DNA of 32,265 nt from the NCBI GenBank assembly GCA_024508915.1, contig JANINR010000083.1, positions 1 through 32,265 of the forward strand. The letters run 5' to 3'. Both the position numbers and the translations under genes were made by a program. This stretch comes from Lysobacteraceae bacterium. Its GTDB lineage: Bacteria > Pseudomonadota > Gammaproteobacteria > Xanthomonadales > Xanthomonadaceae. Positions within the stretch are counted from its first letter, which is position 1. Every line of letters starts with the position of its first letter. Below the pieces are notes generated by a model, which saw nothing but the letters and a program-made list of their open reading frames with translations, ran no database searches and was not told the DNA's origin. Of the stretch, positions 1 to 7,133 are shown piece after piece.

Positions 1-231
1 GCCGGTCGTGCCGTTCGCGGGGGCCGGCGCGACGGCGTCGGTGACCGGCGGCTGCACCGGCGGGGTCAGGTCGGGCAGGGTCGCGTCGTCCGCCGCCGGC
101 GCCATCGCGGGCATGGCCTGCGGCGGCGGCGGGACGTCGGACGGACGCACCAGCGGGCCCTTGTTGCCGCAACCCGCCAGCAACGCGGTGGACAGGGTCG
201 CGGCGGCGGCGAAGGCGACGGGCTTGTTCAT
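1..231 (-). CDS. lptM: LptM/YifL-like small lipoprotein (3' end outside window)
   Basis: The first 77 residues are visible and the frame is still open at the window edge. The N-terminus is a short lipoprotein signal with lipobox LLAGC (Cys21), followed at once by GNKGPL, the signature of the LptM/YifL family, then a Pro/Ala-rich low-complexity tail. In enterobacteria LptM is an outer-membrane lipoprotein that assists maturation of the LptDE lipopolysaccharide translocon; that role is transferred by family, not shown here. There is no Shine-Dalgarno sequence. A TACACT hexamer ends six bases before the ATG, as at other starts in this window. In related genomes the gene often precedes lysA, which would lie outside the window (inference from memory). 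Confidence 0.75.
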   Translation of the reverse strand, partial: MNKPVAFAAAATLSTALLAGCGNKGPLVRPSDVPPPPQAMPAMAPAADDATLPDLTPPVQPPVTDAVAPAPANGTTG

Positions 232-237
232 GCCGGC

Positions 238-243
238 AGTGTA
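238..243 (-). promoter_or_regulatory. Putative -10 box of lptM (leaderless arrangement)
   Basis: TACACT on the minus strand matches four of six TATAAT positions and is separated from the lptM ATG by GCCGGC, exactly six bases. It is the weakest member of the set. No -35 was recognised. Confidence 0.35.
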
Positions 244-284
244 GCGCGCCCGCGCGGCCCGGACACGGACGCGGGCGCGGCGGC

Positions 285-2513
285 TCAGCGCGCGGGCACG
301 CCGAGCTGGTCGAGCATGAACGCGTACATCTCGGCGAGCTCGCGATAGCGGCGGAACCGCCCCGACTTGCCGCCATGGCCTGCGTCCATGTTCGTGCGGA
401 ACACGATCGGCCGCCCGCCGGCGTCCAGGTCGCGCAGCCGCGCCACGTACTTCGCCGGCTCCCAGTACTGCACCTGCGAATCCCACAGCCCGGTGCCGAC
501 GAACATGGCCGGGTAGGCCTGCGCCGAGAGGTTGTCGTAGGGCGAATACGACAGCATGTAGTCGTAGTACTTCCGCTGCTCCGGGTTGCCCCACTCGTCG
601 TATTCGTTGGTGGTCAGCGGGATCGACGGGTCGAGCATCGTCGTCACCACGTCCACGAACGGCACCTGCGCGAGGATCACGCGGTAGCGGTCCGGGGCCA
701 TGTTCGAGATCGCGCCCATGAGCAGGCCGCCGGCGCTGCCGCCGTACGCGGCCACCCGGTCCTTCGCGGCGTAGCCTTCGCGCACCAGGAAATCGGTGAC
801 GTCGATGAAGTCGGTGAACGTGTTCTTCTTGCGCAGCAGCCGGCCGTCGTCGTACCAGCGACGGCCCATCTCCTGGCCGCCGCGGACGTGGGCGATGGCA
901 TAGGCCATGCCGCGGTCGAGCAGGCTGACGGTGGTCGCGCTGAACGAAGGGTCGGTGGAATGGCCGTAGCTGCCGTACGCGTACTGCAGCAGCGCGGCGC
1001 TGCCGTCCTTGCGGAAGTCCTTGCGGTACACCACCGATACCGGCACGCGCGTGCCGTCGCGCGCGGTCGCCCACAGGCGCTCGGTGACGTAGCGCTCCGG
1101 GTCGTAGCCGGGGACGGGCTGGCGCTTGAGCAGCCGTCGCTCGCCGGTGGCGACGTTGAGTTCGTACGTCGTTTCCGGCGTGGTCATCGAGGTGTAGCCG
1201 TAGCGCAGCCAGGGCGTGTCGTGCTCCGAGTTCGCGTCCAGCCCCATCGAGTACGCGCTTTCCTGCGCCTGCACGAACTCGCTGGTACCGTCGTGCTTCA
1301 GCAGGCGGATCCGCTCCAGCCCGCCCGAGCGCTCGGCGATGGCCGTGAAGCCGTCGAACAGTTCGTAGCCGTCGATGAACACGTCCGCGTCGTGCGGCAC
1401 CAGGTCCACCCAGTCCTTGCGCGACGTGCTGGCATCGGGCGCGGCGACGAGCTTGAAGTTGGTCGCCCCGTCCGCGTTGGTGCGGATCACCCAGCGGCCG
1501 TCGATGTGGTCGGCGTCGTATTCCACGTCGCGCTCGCGCGGCGCCAGCACGCGGAACTCGCGCGGGTCGGCGGCAGGCGCGCAGCGCCACTCGGACATCG
1601 TCGTGCTGCCGAGGTCGATGCAGATGTACTTGTCGTCGCGGGTGCGGCCGAGCCCCATGTAGAAGCTGTCGTCGGCCTCCTCGTACACGAGCACGTCGTC
1701 GCTCGCCGGCGTGCCGAGCACGTGGCGCTTCGCGCGGCGGCCGAGCAGCGTTTCCGGGTCGTTCTCGACGTAGAACAGCGTGCGGTTGTCGTCGGCCCAG
1801 GTCGTGTACCAGGCCACGTTTGTCAGTACTTCCGGGTAGACCTCGCCGGTCTCCAGGTTGCGGAAATGCAGCGAATACTGGCGCCTGCCCACCACGTCCT
1901 GGGTCCAGGCGACGATGCGGTTGTCCGGCGAGACCTCGTAGTCGGCCAGGCTGAAGTAGTCCTTGCCGGCCGCCATGGCGTTGACGTCGAACAGCACTTC
2001 CTCGCCGGGCGCGCCCTCGTCGTTGAGCTTCTGCACGGCGACCGGGTCCATCCCGGCGGCGTCGCGGCGGCGCGCGTGGATCGGGTAGTCCTTTCCGGCC
2101 TCGTAGCGCGCGTAGTACCACCAGCCGCGCTCGCGGTAGGGGACGGTGCTGTCGTCCTGCTTGATGCGGCCGACGATCTCGTCGTAGAGCCTGTCCTGCA
2201 CCGGCTTCAGCGGCGCCATCAACGCGTCCGCGTAGGCGTTCTCGGCGCCGAGGTAGGCCAGCATCGCCGGGTCCTTGCGGCTGTCGTCGCGCAGCCAGTA
2301 GTACTCGTCCTGGCGCTCGGCGCCGAAGGGCGCGCGCACCACGTGCGGCTTGCGGGCGACGTCGGGCGGGCGGGGCAGGTCGGCGTTGGCGGCGTTGGCG
2401 GTCGGGATCATCAGCAGCGTGCTTGTCGGGACGAGGGACAGGAACAGGAGGGCGTTGAGCAGCGTGGCAGGCAGGCGCGTGGACGCGGCGCGACGACACC
2501 GGCCCGCGCGCAT
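285..2513 (-). CDS. ptrB: Exported oligopeptidase B (S9A serine peptidase)
   Basis: 742 residues. An N-terminal beta-propeller region is followed by an alpha/beta-hydrolase domain with a complete triad: Ser593 in GGSAGG, Asp678 in LWDSQVQYW, His713 in AGHGGKSG. The stretch PFVDVVTTMLDPSIPLTT is typical of oligopeptidase B, which cuts after Arg/Lys in short peptides. The E. coli enzyme is cytosolic; here the N-terminus has a basic n-region, a hydrophobic core (about residues 15-37) and an A-x-A site near residue 41, so export to the periplasm or beyond is likely. Its ATG shares a base with the TGA of the upstream S9 gene (TGATG), implying translational coupling. A less likely start would be an internal Met after the signal. 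Confidence 0.9.
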   Translation of the reverse strand: MRAGRCRRAASTRLPATLLNALLFLSLVPTSTLLMIPTANAANADLPRPPDVARKPHVVRAPFGAERQDEYYWLRDDSRKDPAMLAYLGAENAYADALMAPLKPVQDRLYDEIVGRIKQDDSTVPYRERGWWYYARYEAGKDYPIHARRRDAAGMDPVAVQKLNDEGAPGEEVLFDVNAMAAGKDYFSLADYEVSPDNRIVAWTQDVVGRRQYSLHFRNLETGEVYPEVLTNVAWYTTWADDNRTLFYVENDPETLLGRRAKRHVLGTPASDDVLVYEEADDSFYMGLGRTRDDKYICIDLGSTTMSEWRCAPAADPREFRVLAPRERDVEYDADHIDGRWVIRTNADGATNFKLVAAPDASTSRKDWVDLVPHDADVFIDGYELFDGFTAIAERSGGLERIRLLKHDGTSEFVQAQESAYSMGLDANSEHDTPWLRYGYTSMTTPETTYELNVATGERRLLKRQPVPGYDPERYVTERLWATARDGTRVPVSVVYRKDFRKDGSAALLQYAYGSYGHSTDPSFSATTVSLLDRGMAYAIAHVRGGQEMGRRWYDDGRLLRKKNTFTDFIDVTDFLVREGYAAKDRVAAYGGSAGGLLMGAISNMAPDRYRVILAQVPFVDVVTTMLDPSIPLTTNEYDEWGNPEQRKYYDYMLSYSPYDNLSAQAYPAMFVGTGLWDSQVQYWEPAKYVARLRDLDAGGRPIVFRTNMDAGHGGKSGRFRRYRELAEMYAFMLDQLGVPAR

Positions 2514-4708
2514 CACGGCGCGTCCCCGCCGCCGAGCGTCTTCCACAGGAAGGCGTAGGTCAGCGCCCAGACGTGCGCCTGCTGCGCGTTCGTCGCGCCG
2601 GCGCCGTGGCCGCCTTCCGTGTTCTCGAAATAGCGCACGTCCTTGCCCGCCCCGAGCATCTTCGCCGCCATCTTGCGCGCGTGGCCCGGGTGGACGCGGT
2701 CGTCGCGCGTGGTGGTCCAGATGAAGGTGGGCGGATACCGCTTCGCCGGATCGAACAGCTGGTAGGGCGAGAAGGTGCGGATGTAGTCCCAGTCGGAGGT
2801 GTCGGGGTCGCCGTACTCGGCCATCCACGACGCGCCCGCGAGCAGGTGGCTGTAGCGCTTCATGTCGAGCAGCGGCACCTGGATCACGACCGCGCCGAAC
2901 AGTTCCGGGTATTGCGTGAGCATGTTGCCGGTGAGCAGGCCGCCGTTGCTGCCGCCCATGATGCCGAGGTGCGCCGGCGAGGTGATGCCGTGCGACGCGA
3001 GCTCCTTCGCGACCGCGGCGAAGTCCTCGTAGGCCTTGTGCCGGTTCTGCTTCAGCGCGGCCTGGTGCCAGCGCGGGCCGTACTCGCCGCCGCCGCGGAT
3101 GTTGGCGACGACGTACACGCCGCCCTTCTCGAGCCAGCCTTTCCCGACGATGCCGGAGTACGCAGGCGTCAGCGACACCTCGAACCCGCCGTAGCCGTAC
3201 AGCAGCGTCGGCTGCTTGCCGTCGTGCGGGACGCCCTTGCGGTGGACGATGAAGAACGGCACGCGGGTGCCGTCGGCGCTGGTGGCGAAGTGCTGTTCGA
3301 GCACGAGGTTCGACGCGTCGAAGAAGGCCGGCATCGACTTGAGCGGCTCGGGCGCCTTGCCGATGTCCGCGAGCGACAGCGTCGTCGGCGTCAGGTAGTC
3401 CGTGGCGGTGAGCCACACCGCGTCGCTCTCGTCGCTGTCGACCGCGCGCACGCCGAGCGTGCCGATCTGCGGGGCGCCGGCGAATTCCGACGTCGCCCAG
3501 GCGCTGCCGTCGGCGGCGGGCGTGAGCACGCGCAGCCGGTTCTTGACGTCGTCCAGCACGTTCAGCACGAGGTGCGACTTCGTCCAGGCATAGGCCTCGA
3601 GCGAGGTCTTGTCCGTCGGCTCGAACAGCATCGCGAACTCGCGCTTGCCGGCCATGAACGCGTCGAAGTCCGACGCGAGCAGCGCGCCGGAGGGATAGGT
3701 CTTCCCGCCCACCGTCCACGGATCGCGCAGCTGCAGCAGCAGCCAGCGGCCGTGCACGTCCTTGTTCGCCGAGTTCGGCGCGTCGACCTTCGCGAGCCGG
3801 CCGTCGGCGCCGCGCAGGTAGAGCTCGTCGTTGTAGAAGGCGAGCGTGCGGCTGACGAGGTCGCGCTCGTAGCCCGGGGTGAAATCGTGGCCGGCGGCGA
3901 TGTACATGTCGTCCGCGGTGCCTGCGTAGACCAGCTTCGCGTCGGCCATCGGCGTGCCGCGCTTCCATTCCTTGACGATGCGCGGGTAGCCGGACTTGGT
4001 CATCGCGCCCTCGCCGTCCGCGCCCTTGCCGAAGTCGGTGAAGACGTACACGGTGTCCTGGTCGATCCAGCCGAGGCCGCCCTTGCTTTCCGGGCGGAAG
4101 AAGCCGCCGTCGACCCACTGCTTCGAGGCGAGGTCGAACTCGCGGGTGACGTCGGCGTCGGCGCCGCCGCGCGACAGCGCGACGAGGCAGCGCCGGTAGT
4201 CCGGCTTCAGGCAGTCGGCGCCGTGCCAGACCCAGTTCTCGTTCTCCGCGGCGTTGAGCGCGTCGAGGTCGATCACGGTCTCCCACTTCGGCTCGGGCTT
4301 GCGGTATTCCTCGAGCGTCGTGCGGCGCCACAGGCCGCGCTGGTGCTTCGCGTCCTTCCAGAAGTTGTAGTAGTAGTCCCCGATCTTCGAGACGTCCGGG
4401 ATCTTCGCGTCCGAATCGAGGATGGCGAGGATGTCCGACTGCAGCCTGTCGAAGCCCGGCGTCGCGGCGAGCTCGGCGTCGGTGCGCGCGTTCTGCTGCC
4501 GGGCCCAGCCCAGGGCCTTCTCGCCGGTGACGTCCTCGAGCCACTGGTAGGGATCGTCGGCGGTCTGGGCGCGGGGTGCCAAGGGGGTCTCCTTCTGGTG
4601 CTGTCCGGTCGCGGAGGCGGGCCTGGGCGCGAGCAGCGCGGCGGGCAGCAGCATGGCGGCGACCAGGGCGGCGGCGAGCGGGCGGGCGGCGATGTTCGAA
4701 GGCGTCAT
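2513..4708 (-). CDS. Exported prolyl oligopeptidase (S9A)
   Basis: 731 residues, the usual size of exported prolyl oligopeptidases. It has a signal peptide (hydrophobic residues about 10-28, ASA site near residue 33), a propeller domain starting at DDPYQWLEDV, and a C-terminal hydrolase domain with Ser587 in GGSNGG, His701 in EGGHGAG and the acid in RDDRVHPGH (Asp670, the second Asp, preferred). The family cleaves after proline in peptides of roughly 30 residues or fewer. The chosen ATG puts the signal peptide at the N-terminus; the frame stays open upstream, but that part is Arg-rich and unlike a protein start. It is the first gene of a two-peptidase operon and is paralogous to the next gene. 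Confidence 0.9.
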   Translation of the reverse strand: MTPSNIAARPLAAALVAAMLLPAALLAPRPASATGQHQKETPLAPRAQTADDPYQWLEDVTGEKALGWARQQNARTDAELAATPGFDRLQSDILAILDSDAKIPDVSKIGDYYYNFWKDAKHQRGLWRRTTLEEYRKPEPKWETVIDLDALNAAENENWVWHGADCLKPDYRRCLVALSRGGADADVTREFDLASKQWVDGGFFRPESKGGLGWIDQDTVYVFTDFGKGADGEGAMTKSGYPRIVKEWKRGTPMADAKLVYAGTADDMYIAAGHDFTPGYERDLVSRTLAFYNDELYLRGADGRLAKVDAPNSANKDVHGRWLLLQLRDPWTVGGKTYPSGALLASDFDAFMAGKREFAMLFEPTDKTSLEAYAWTKSHLVLNVLDDVKNRLRVLTPAADGSAWATSEFAGAPQIGTLGVRAVDSDESDAVWLTATDYLTPTTLSLADIGKAPEPLKSMPAFFDASNLVLEQHFATSADGTRVPFFIVHRKGVPHDGKQPTLLYGYGGFEVSLTPAYSGIVGKGWLEKGGVYVVANIRGGGEYGPRWHQAALKQNRHKAYEDFAAVAKELASHGITSPAHLGIMGGSNGGLLTGNMLTQYPELFGAVVIQVPLLDMKRYSHLLAGASWMAEYGDPDTSDWDYIRTFSPYQLFDPAKRYPPTFIWTTTRDDRVHPGHARKMAAKMLGAGKDVRYFENTEGGHGAGATNAQQAHVWALTYAFLWKTLGGGDAP

Positions 4709-4865
4709 GGGAATGGCGTCTCGGCTTCGGGTGCGGTCCGCAAACCTAACATTTCCGGCGGGGAGACCGCCGCCGACCGGTGCCCCGCCGCGGCCGCTGC
4801 CGGCCCGTCGCGGTCCGTGAGATGGGCCGCGCGCAACGTGGGGCCATCCGAACCGGAGCGCCGCC

Positions 4866-5246
4866 ATGACTCGACCGATCGCCGTCCCCGATGCCGCTTC
4901 CCTCCCCGACCCCCGGCTGGTCGCTGCGCTGCGCCAGGTCCTGCTGGCCGGCATCGCGCTCGTGCTGGTGGTGCCGGCTGCGCGAGGCTACGGCCATTGG
5001 CTGGGAGCGTGGCCGCTCTGGCTCGTCGCCATGCCGGCGGTGAGCCTGTGGGCGCTGCATCGGTTCCCGTTGCCGCCGCTGTTCGCGCGGCGTGCCGCCC
5101 CGAGCCCGGCGTCGCTGGGCGGCGCGCGGCCGCGTCGGCGCGCGCCGCAGGCCAGGCGTCGCCGTCAGTATCCGGCGGCGTCCAGGGCCTTCTCGGCCTC
5201 GGCGCGGCCGATGCCGATGAGTTCCTCGGCCCGCCAGAACTCGTAG
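4866..5246 (+). CDS. Small membrane protein of unknown function
   Basis: 126 residues. After a soluble N-terminus of about 20 residues come two hydrophobic segments (about 25-41 and 48-64) joined by a short loop, then a strongly basic tail rich in Arg, Ala and Pro. The start is supported by GGAG seven bases upstream of the ATG. The last 82 bases run antisense through the 3' end of the patatin gene, and the residues encoded there look like non-coding translation. The natural protein may therefore be shorter, or the tail may have lost its original stop. The first 70 residues look genuine; function is not recognised. Confidence 0.55.
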   Translation: MTRPIAVPDAASLPDPRLVAALRQVLLAGIALVLVVPAARGYGHWLGAWPLWLVAMPAVSLWALHRFPLPPLFARRAAPSPASLGGARPRRRAPQARRRRQYPAASRAFSASARPMPMSSSARQNS

Positions 5247-6103
5247 AACTGGCAGGCGTCGCGCGGAATCCGGATCACCAGCTCGGGCGGGTCCAGCGCC
5301 AGCTCCACCCGCGCGATCTGCGCCTGCATCGTGTCGAGCGAGCGCGACATGAGCTCGACCAGGCCCATCGCGGTCCGGCCGCTCGGGATCTCGGCCCCGG
5401 CCTCGCCGTCGCGATGGCCGACGTGCTCGCCGATCCAGTCGCCGACGCGCTCCAGCCAGCCGTCGTGCCCCGGCGGCGCTTCGCCGGCCGGCGGCGAGGG
5501 CTGCGCCGGTTCGCCGGGCGGGCGTTCGGGCCAGCTGTGCATGTCCACCGCGACCAGCCGGTGCGCGCCCGACAGGCGCGTCGCGGTGATCGGCAGCGGC
5601 GCCAGCAAGCCGCCGTCGACCAGCAGTCGCCCGTCCACCTCGTGCGGCGTGAACAGGCCCGGGATCGCGAACGAGGCGCGCAACGCATCCCACAACGGCC
5701 CGTGCCGCAGCCACACCACGCGCTGGCGCTGCAGGTCCACCGCGACCGCGGTGAACGACATCGGCAGCGACTCGATCGGCGGGTTGCCGACCACGTCGCG
5801 CATGGCCGCCACCAGCCGTTCGCCGCGGATCAGCCCCGTCAGCCCGAAGCCCGGATCGAGCAGCCGCAGGAAATGGTTGCGATCCATGCGCAGCAGCTGC
5901 GCGCGGAATTCGGCCAGCTTGCCCGCGGCGTAGATGCCGCCGACCAGCGCGCCGCTGGACGAGCCGGACACGGCGACGATGTCGAGGCCGCGCGCCTCCA
6001 GCGCCTCGATCACGCCGATCTGGGCGAAGCCGCGGGCGCCGCCGGCGCCCAGGACCAGGGCGACCTTCTCGCCGCGGCGGGGCTGCGCCATCCGCTCGGG
6101 CAT
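5165..6103 (-). CDS. Patatin-like phospholipase (PNPLA/RssA type)
   Basis: 312 residues. It carries the patatin hallmarks in order: glycine-rich oxyanion motif GAGGARG (residues 19-25), nucleophile Ser49 in GSSSG, and the dyad Asp163 in DGG. The family hydrolyses acyl esters of phospholipids or lysophospholipids. No signal peptide is seen, so it is probably cytosolic or peripheral at the inner membrane. A Pro/Gly-rich linker (about 190-215) separates the catalytic part from a helical C-terminus. It starts 13 bases after the WYL regulator; GAGGG overlapping that gene's TGA serves as a ribosome site for the ATG at 6103 (an internal Met at residue 5 is the alternative). Co-transcription with the regulator is likely; the substrate is unknown. 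Confidence 0.88.
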   Translation of the reverse strand: MPERMAQPRRGEKVALVLGAGGARGFAQIGVIEALEARGLDIVAVSGSSSGALVGGIYAAGKLAEFRAQLLRMDRNHFLRLLDPGFGLTGLIRGERLVAAMRDVVGNPPIESLPMSFTAVAVDLQRQRVVWLRHGPLWDALRASFAIPGLFTPHEVDGRLLVDGGLLAPLPITATRLSGAHRLVAVDMHSWPERPPGEPAQPSPPAGEAPPGHDGWLERVGDWIGEHVGHRDGEAGAEIPSGRTAMGLVELMSRSLDTMQAQIARVELALDPPELVIRIPRDACQFYEFWRAEELIGIGRAEAEKALDAAGY

Positions 6104-6116
6104 CGGGGCAGCGCCC

Positions 6117-7088
6117 TCAGCGCTCGTAGTTCGACAATGCGAGCTGCAGCAGCGAGCGCGCCTGCTCGCGCAGCGACGGCGGCTCGGCGATCTCCGCGTC
6201 GCTGCCGTAATGCATCACGTCCATCAGCAGCTCGCGCGCGTTGCTGTAAGGCACTTTCAGTTCGTAGCGGCCGTCGGGCAGCCAGCGGCCCTGCTGCTGC
6301 GAGTGCCAATGCTCGTCGGCGACCCAGCGCGCGGCGCGTTCGTTGAACAGGATGGTCGCCCAGCCCTTCGGCGCGCCGGAGAAGATGCCGTAGCTGCCGG
6401 ACAGGTGTTCGTTGAGCGTGGCCTCGTCGATGTCGCGCGCGGCGGCGTCGAGCATGCGCGCGTTGCCGATGCGGTCCACCGAGAAGCTGCGCAGCGCCTC
6501 GCGCTCGTGGTCCCAGGCGTCGAGGTACCAGTTGTCGCGGTAATGCGTGATGCGCTGCGGCGACACGGTGCGCTTCGTCTTCTCGCCGGTGGAGCGCGCG
6601 CGGTACTCGAACGCGAGCTGGCGGCGCTCGAGCACCGCCGAGCACACGCTGCGGAAGGCGGCCTCGTCCATGCGCCGGGTGCGATGCGGGATCACGCGCA
6701 CGCGCTCGACCGGCCAGCGCTTGCCGCCGCCGGAATGCTCGTCGAGCAGCTTCTCGATGCGCTGCTGCAGGGGCGCCAGCGCGCTCGAGAGCATGCCGCC
6801 CCCGCTCCGCGACAGCAGCTGCTGCGCCGCGAGCAGCGCGTGCAGTTCCTCGGAGTTGAGCCACAGGCCGGGCAATTCGAAGCGGTCGCCTTCGGCCGGG
6901 TCGTAGCGGAAGCCCGCCTCGCCGTCGCCGACCACCGGCGCCATCAGCGCGTCGCGCAGGAAGGCCAGGTCGCGGTAGACCGTGGCGCGCGAGCAGGCAA
7001 GTTCCTCCTGGAGCCGCGGCACGGTGACCGGGTAGCGGGCGCCGCGCAGGATGCGGTGCAGGGCGATGATGCGTTCGTAGCGGTCCAT
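6117..7088 (-). CDS. WYL-domain transcriptional regulator (DeoR-type HTH)
   Basis: 323 residues. The N-terminus is a winged helix-turn-helix (about 1-60, with PRLQEELACSRATVYRDL as the HTH), followed by a linker and a WYL domain in which the name residues are Trp187-Tyr188-Leu189, then a WCX-like C-terminal domain. WYL regulators bind DNA and sense small ligands or nucleic acid through the WYL fold; the ligand is unknown here. It is divergent from the soe operon with only 45 bp between starts and is followed by the patatin gene, so it most simply regulates one or both. No Shine-Dalgarno sequence is present: CATAAT lies six bases before the ATG, suggesting a leaderless mRNA. Confidence 0.88.
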   Translation of the reverse strand: MDRYERIIALHRILRGARYPVTVPRLQEELACSRATVYRDLAFLRDALMAPVVGDGEAGFRYDPAEGDRFELPGLWLNSEELHALLAAQQLLSRSGGGMLSSALAPLQQRIEKLLDEHSGGGKRWPVERVRVIPHRTRRMDEAAFRSVCSAVLERRQLAFEYRARSTGEKTKRTVSPQRITHYRDNWYLDAWDHEREALRSFSVDRIGNARMLDAAARDIDEATLNEHLSGSYGIFSGAPKGWATILFNERAARWVADEHWHSQQQGRWLPDGRYELKVPYSNARELLMDVMHYGSDAEIAEPPSLREQARSLLQLALSNYER

Positions 7089-7094
7089 GGGCGG

Positions 7095-7100
7095 ATTATG
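7095..7100 (-). promoter_or_regulatory. -10 box of the WYL regulator gene
   Basis: CATAAT on the minus strand (five of six to TATAAT), six bases from the ATG at 7088. Transcription would begin at or next to the start codon. Confidence 0.55.
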
Positions 7101-7118
7101 GCGCGCCCCGGGGGCGCC
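7100..7118. promoter_or_regulatory. GC-rich dyad between divergent WYL and soeA promoters
   Basis: The 19-bp sequence GGCGCGCCCCGGGGGCGCC is an inverted repeat about base 7109, with eight paired positions and one mismatch per arm. It fills the 21 bp between the two divergent -10 hexamers, where an operator would control both. Its high GC content makes chance symmetry possible; a role as WYL operator is inference. Confidence 0.35.
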
Positions 7119-7121
7119 GTG

Positions 7122-7127
7122 CACAAT
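7122..7127 (+). promoter_or_regulatory. -10 box of soeA
   Basis: CACAAT, then GGCCCG, then the soeA ATG at 7134. Four of six to TATAAT, with the same six-base spacing as the divergent gene. It supports 7134 over an in-frame ATG at 7098. Confidence 0.45.
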
Positions 7128-7133
7128 GGCCCG

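Noticed and set aside
4709-4865. The 157-bp divergent region between the prolyl oligopeptidase and the small membrane protein, with a CGGCGG/CCGCCG stem at 4756-4772.
   Set aside because: No convincing promoter could be assigned on either strand, and the short GC stem without a T-run is not supported as a terminator or operator.
2573-6346. Very long open frame on the plus strand opposite the S9 peptidase and patatin genes (about 1257 codons).
   Set aside because: It is antisense to proteins with intact catalytic motifs; its translation is Arg/Ala/Val/His-rich without domains, as expected from a GC-rich third position. Similar frames at 16627-20259, 12414-13403 upstream part, and 26073-29282 were rejected for the same reason.
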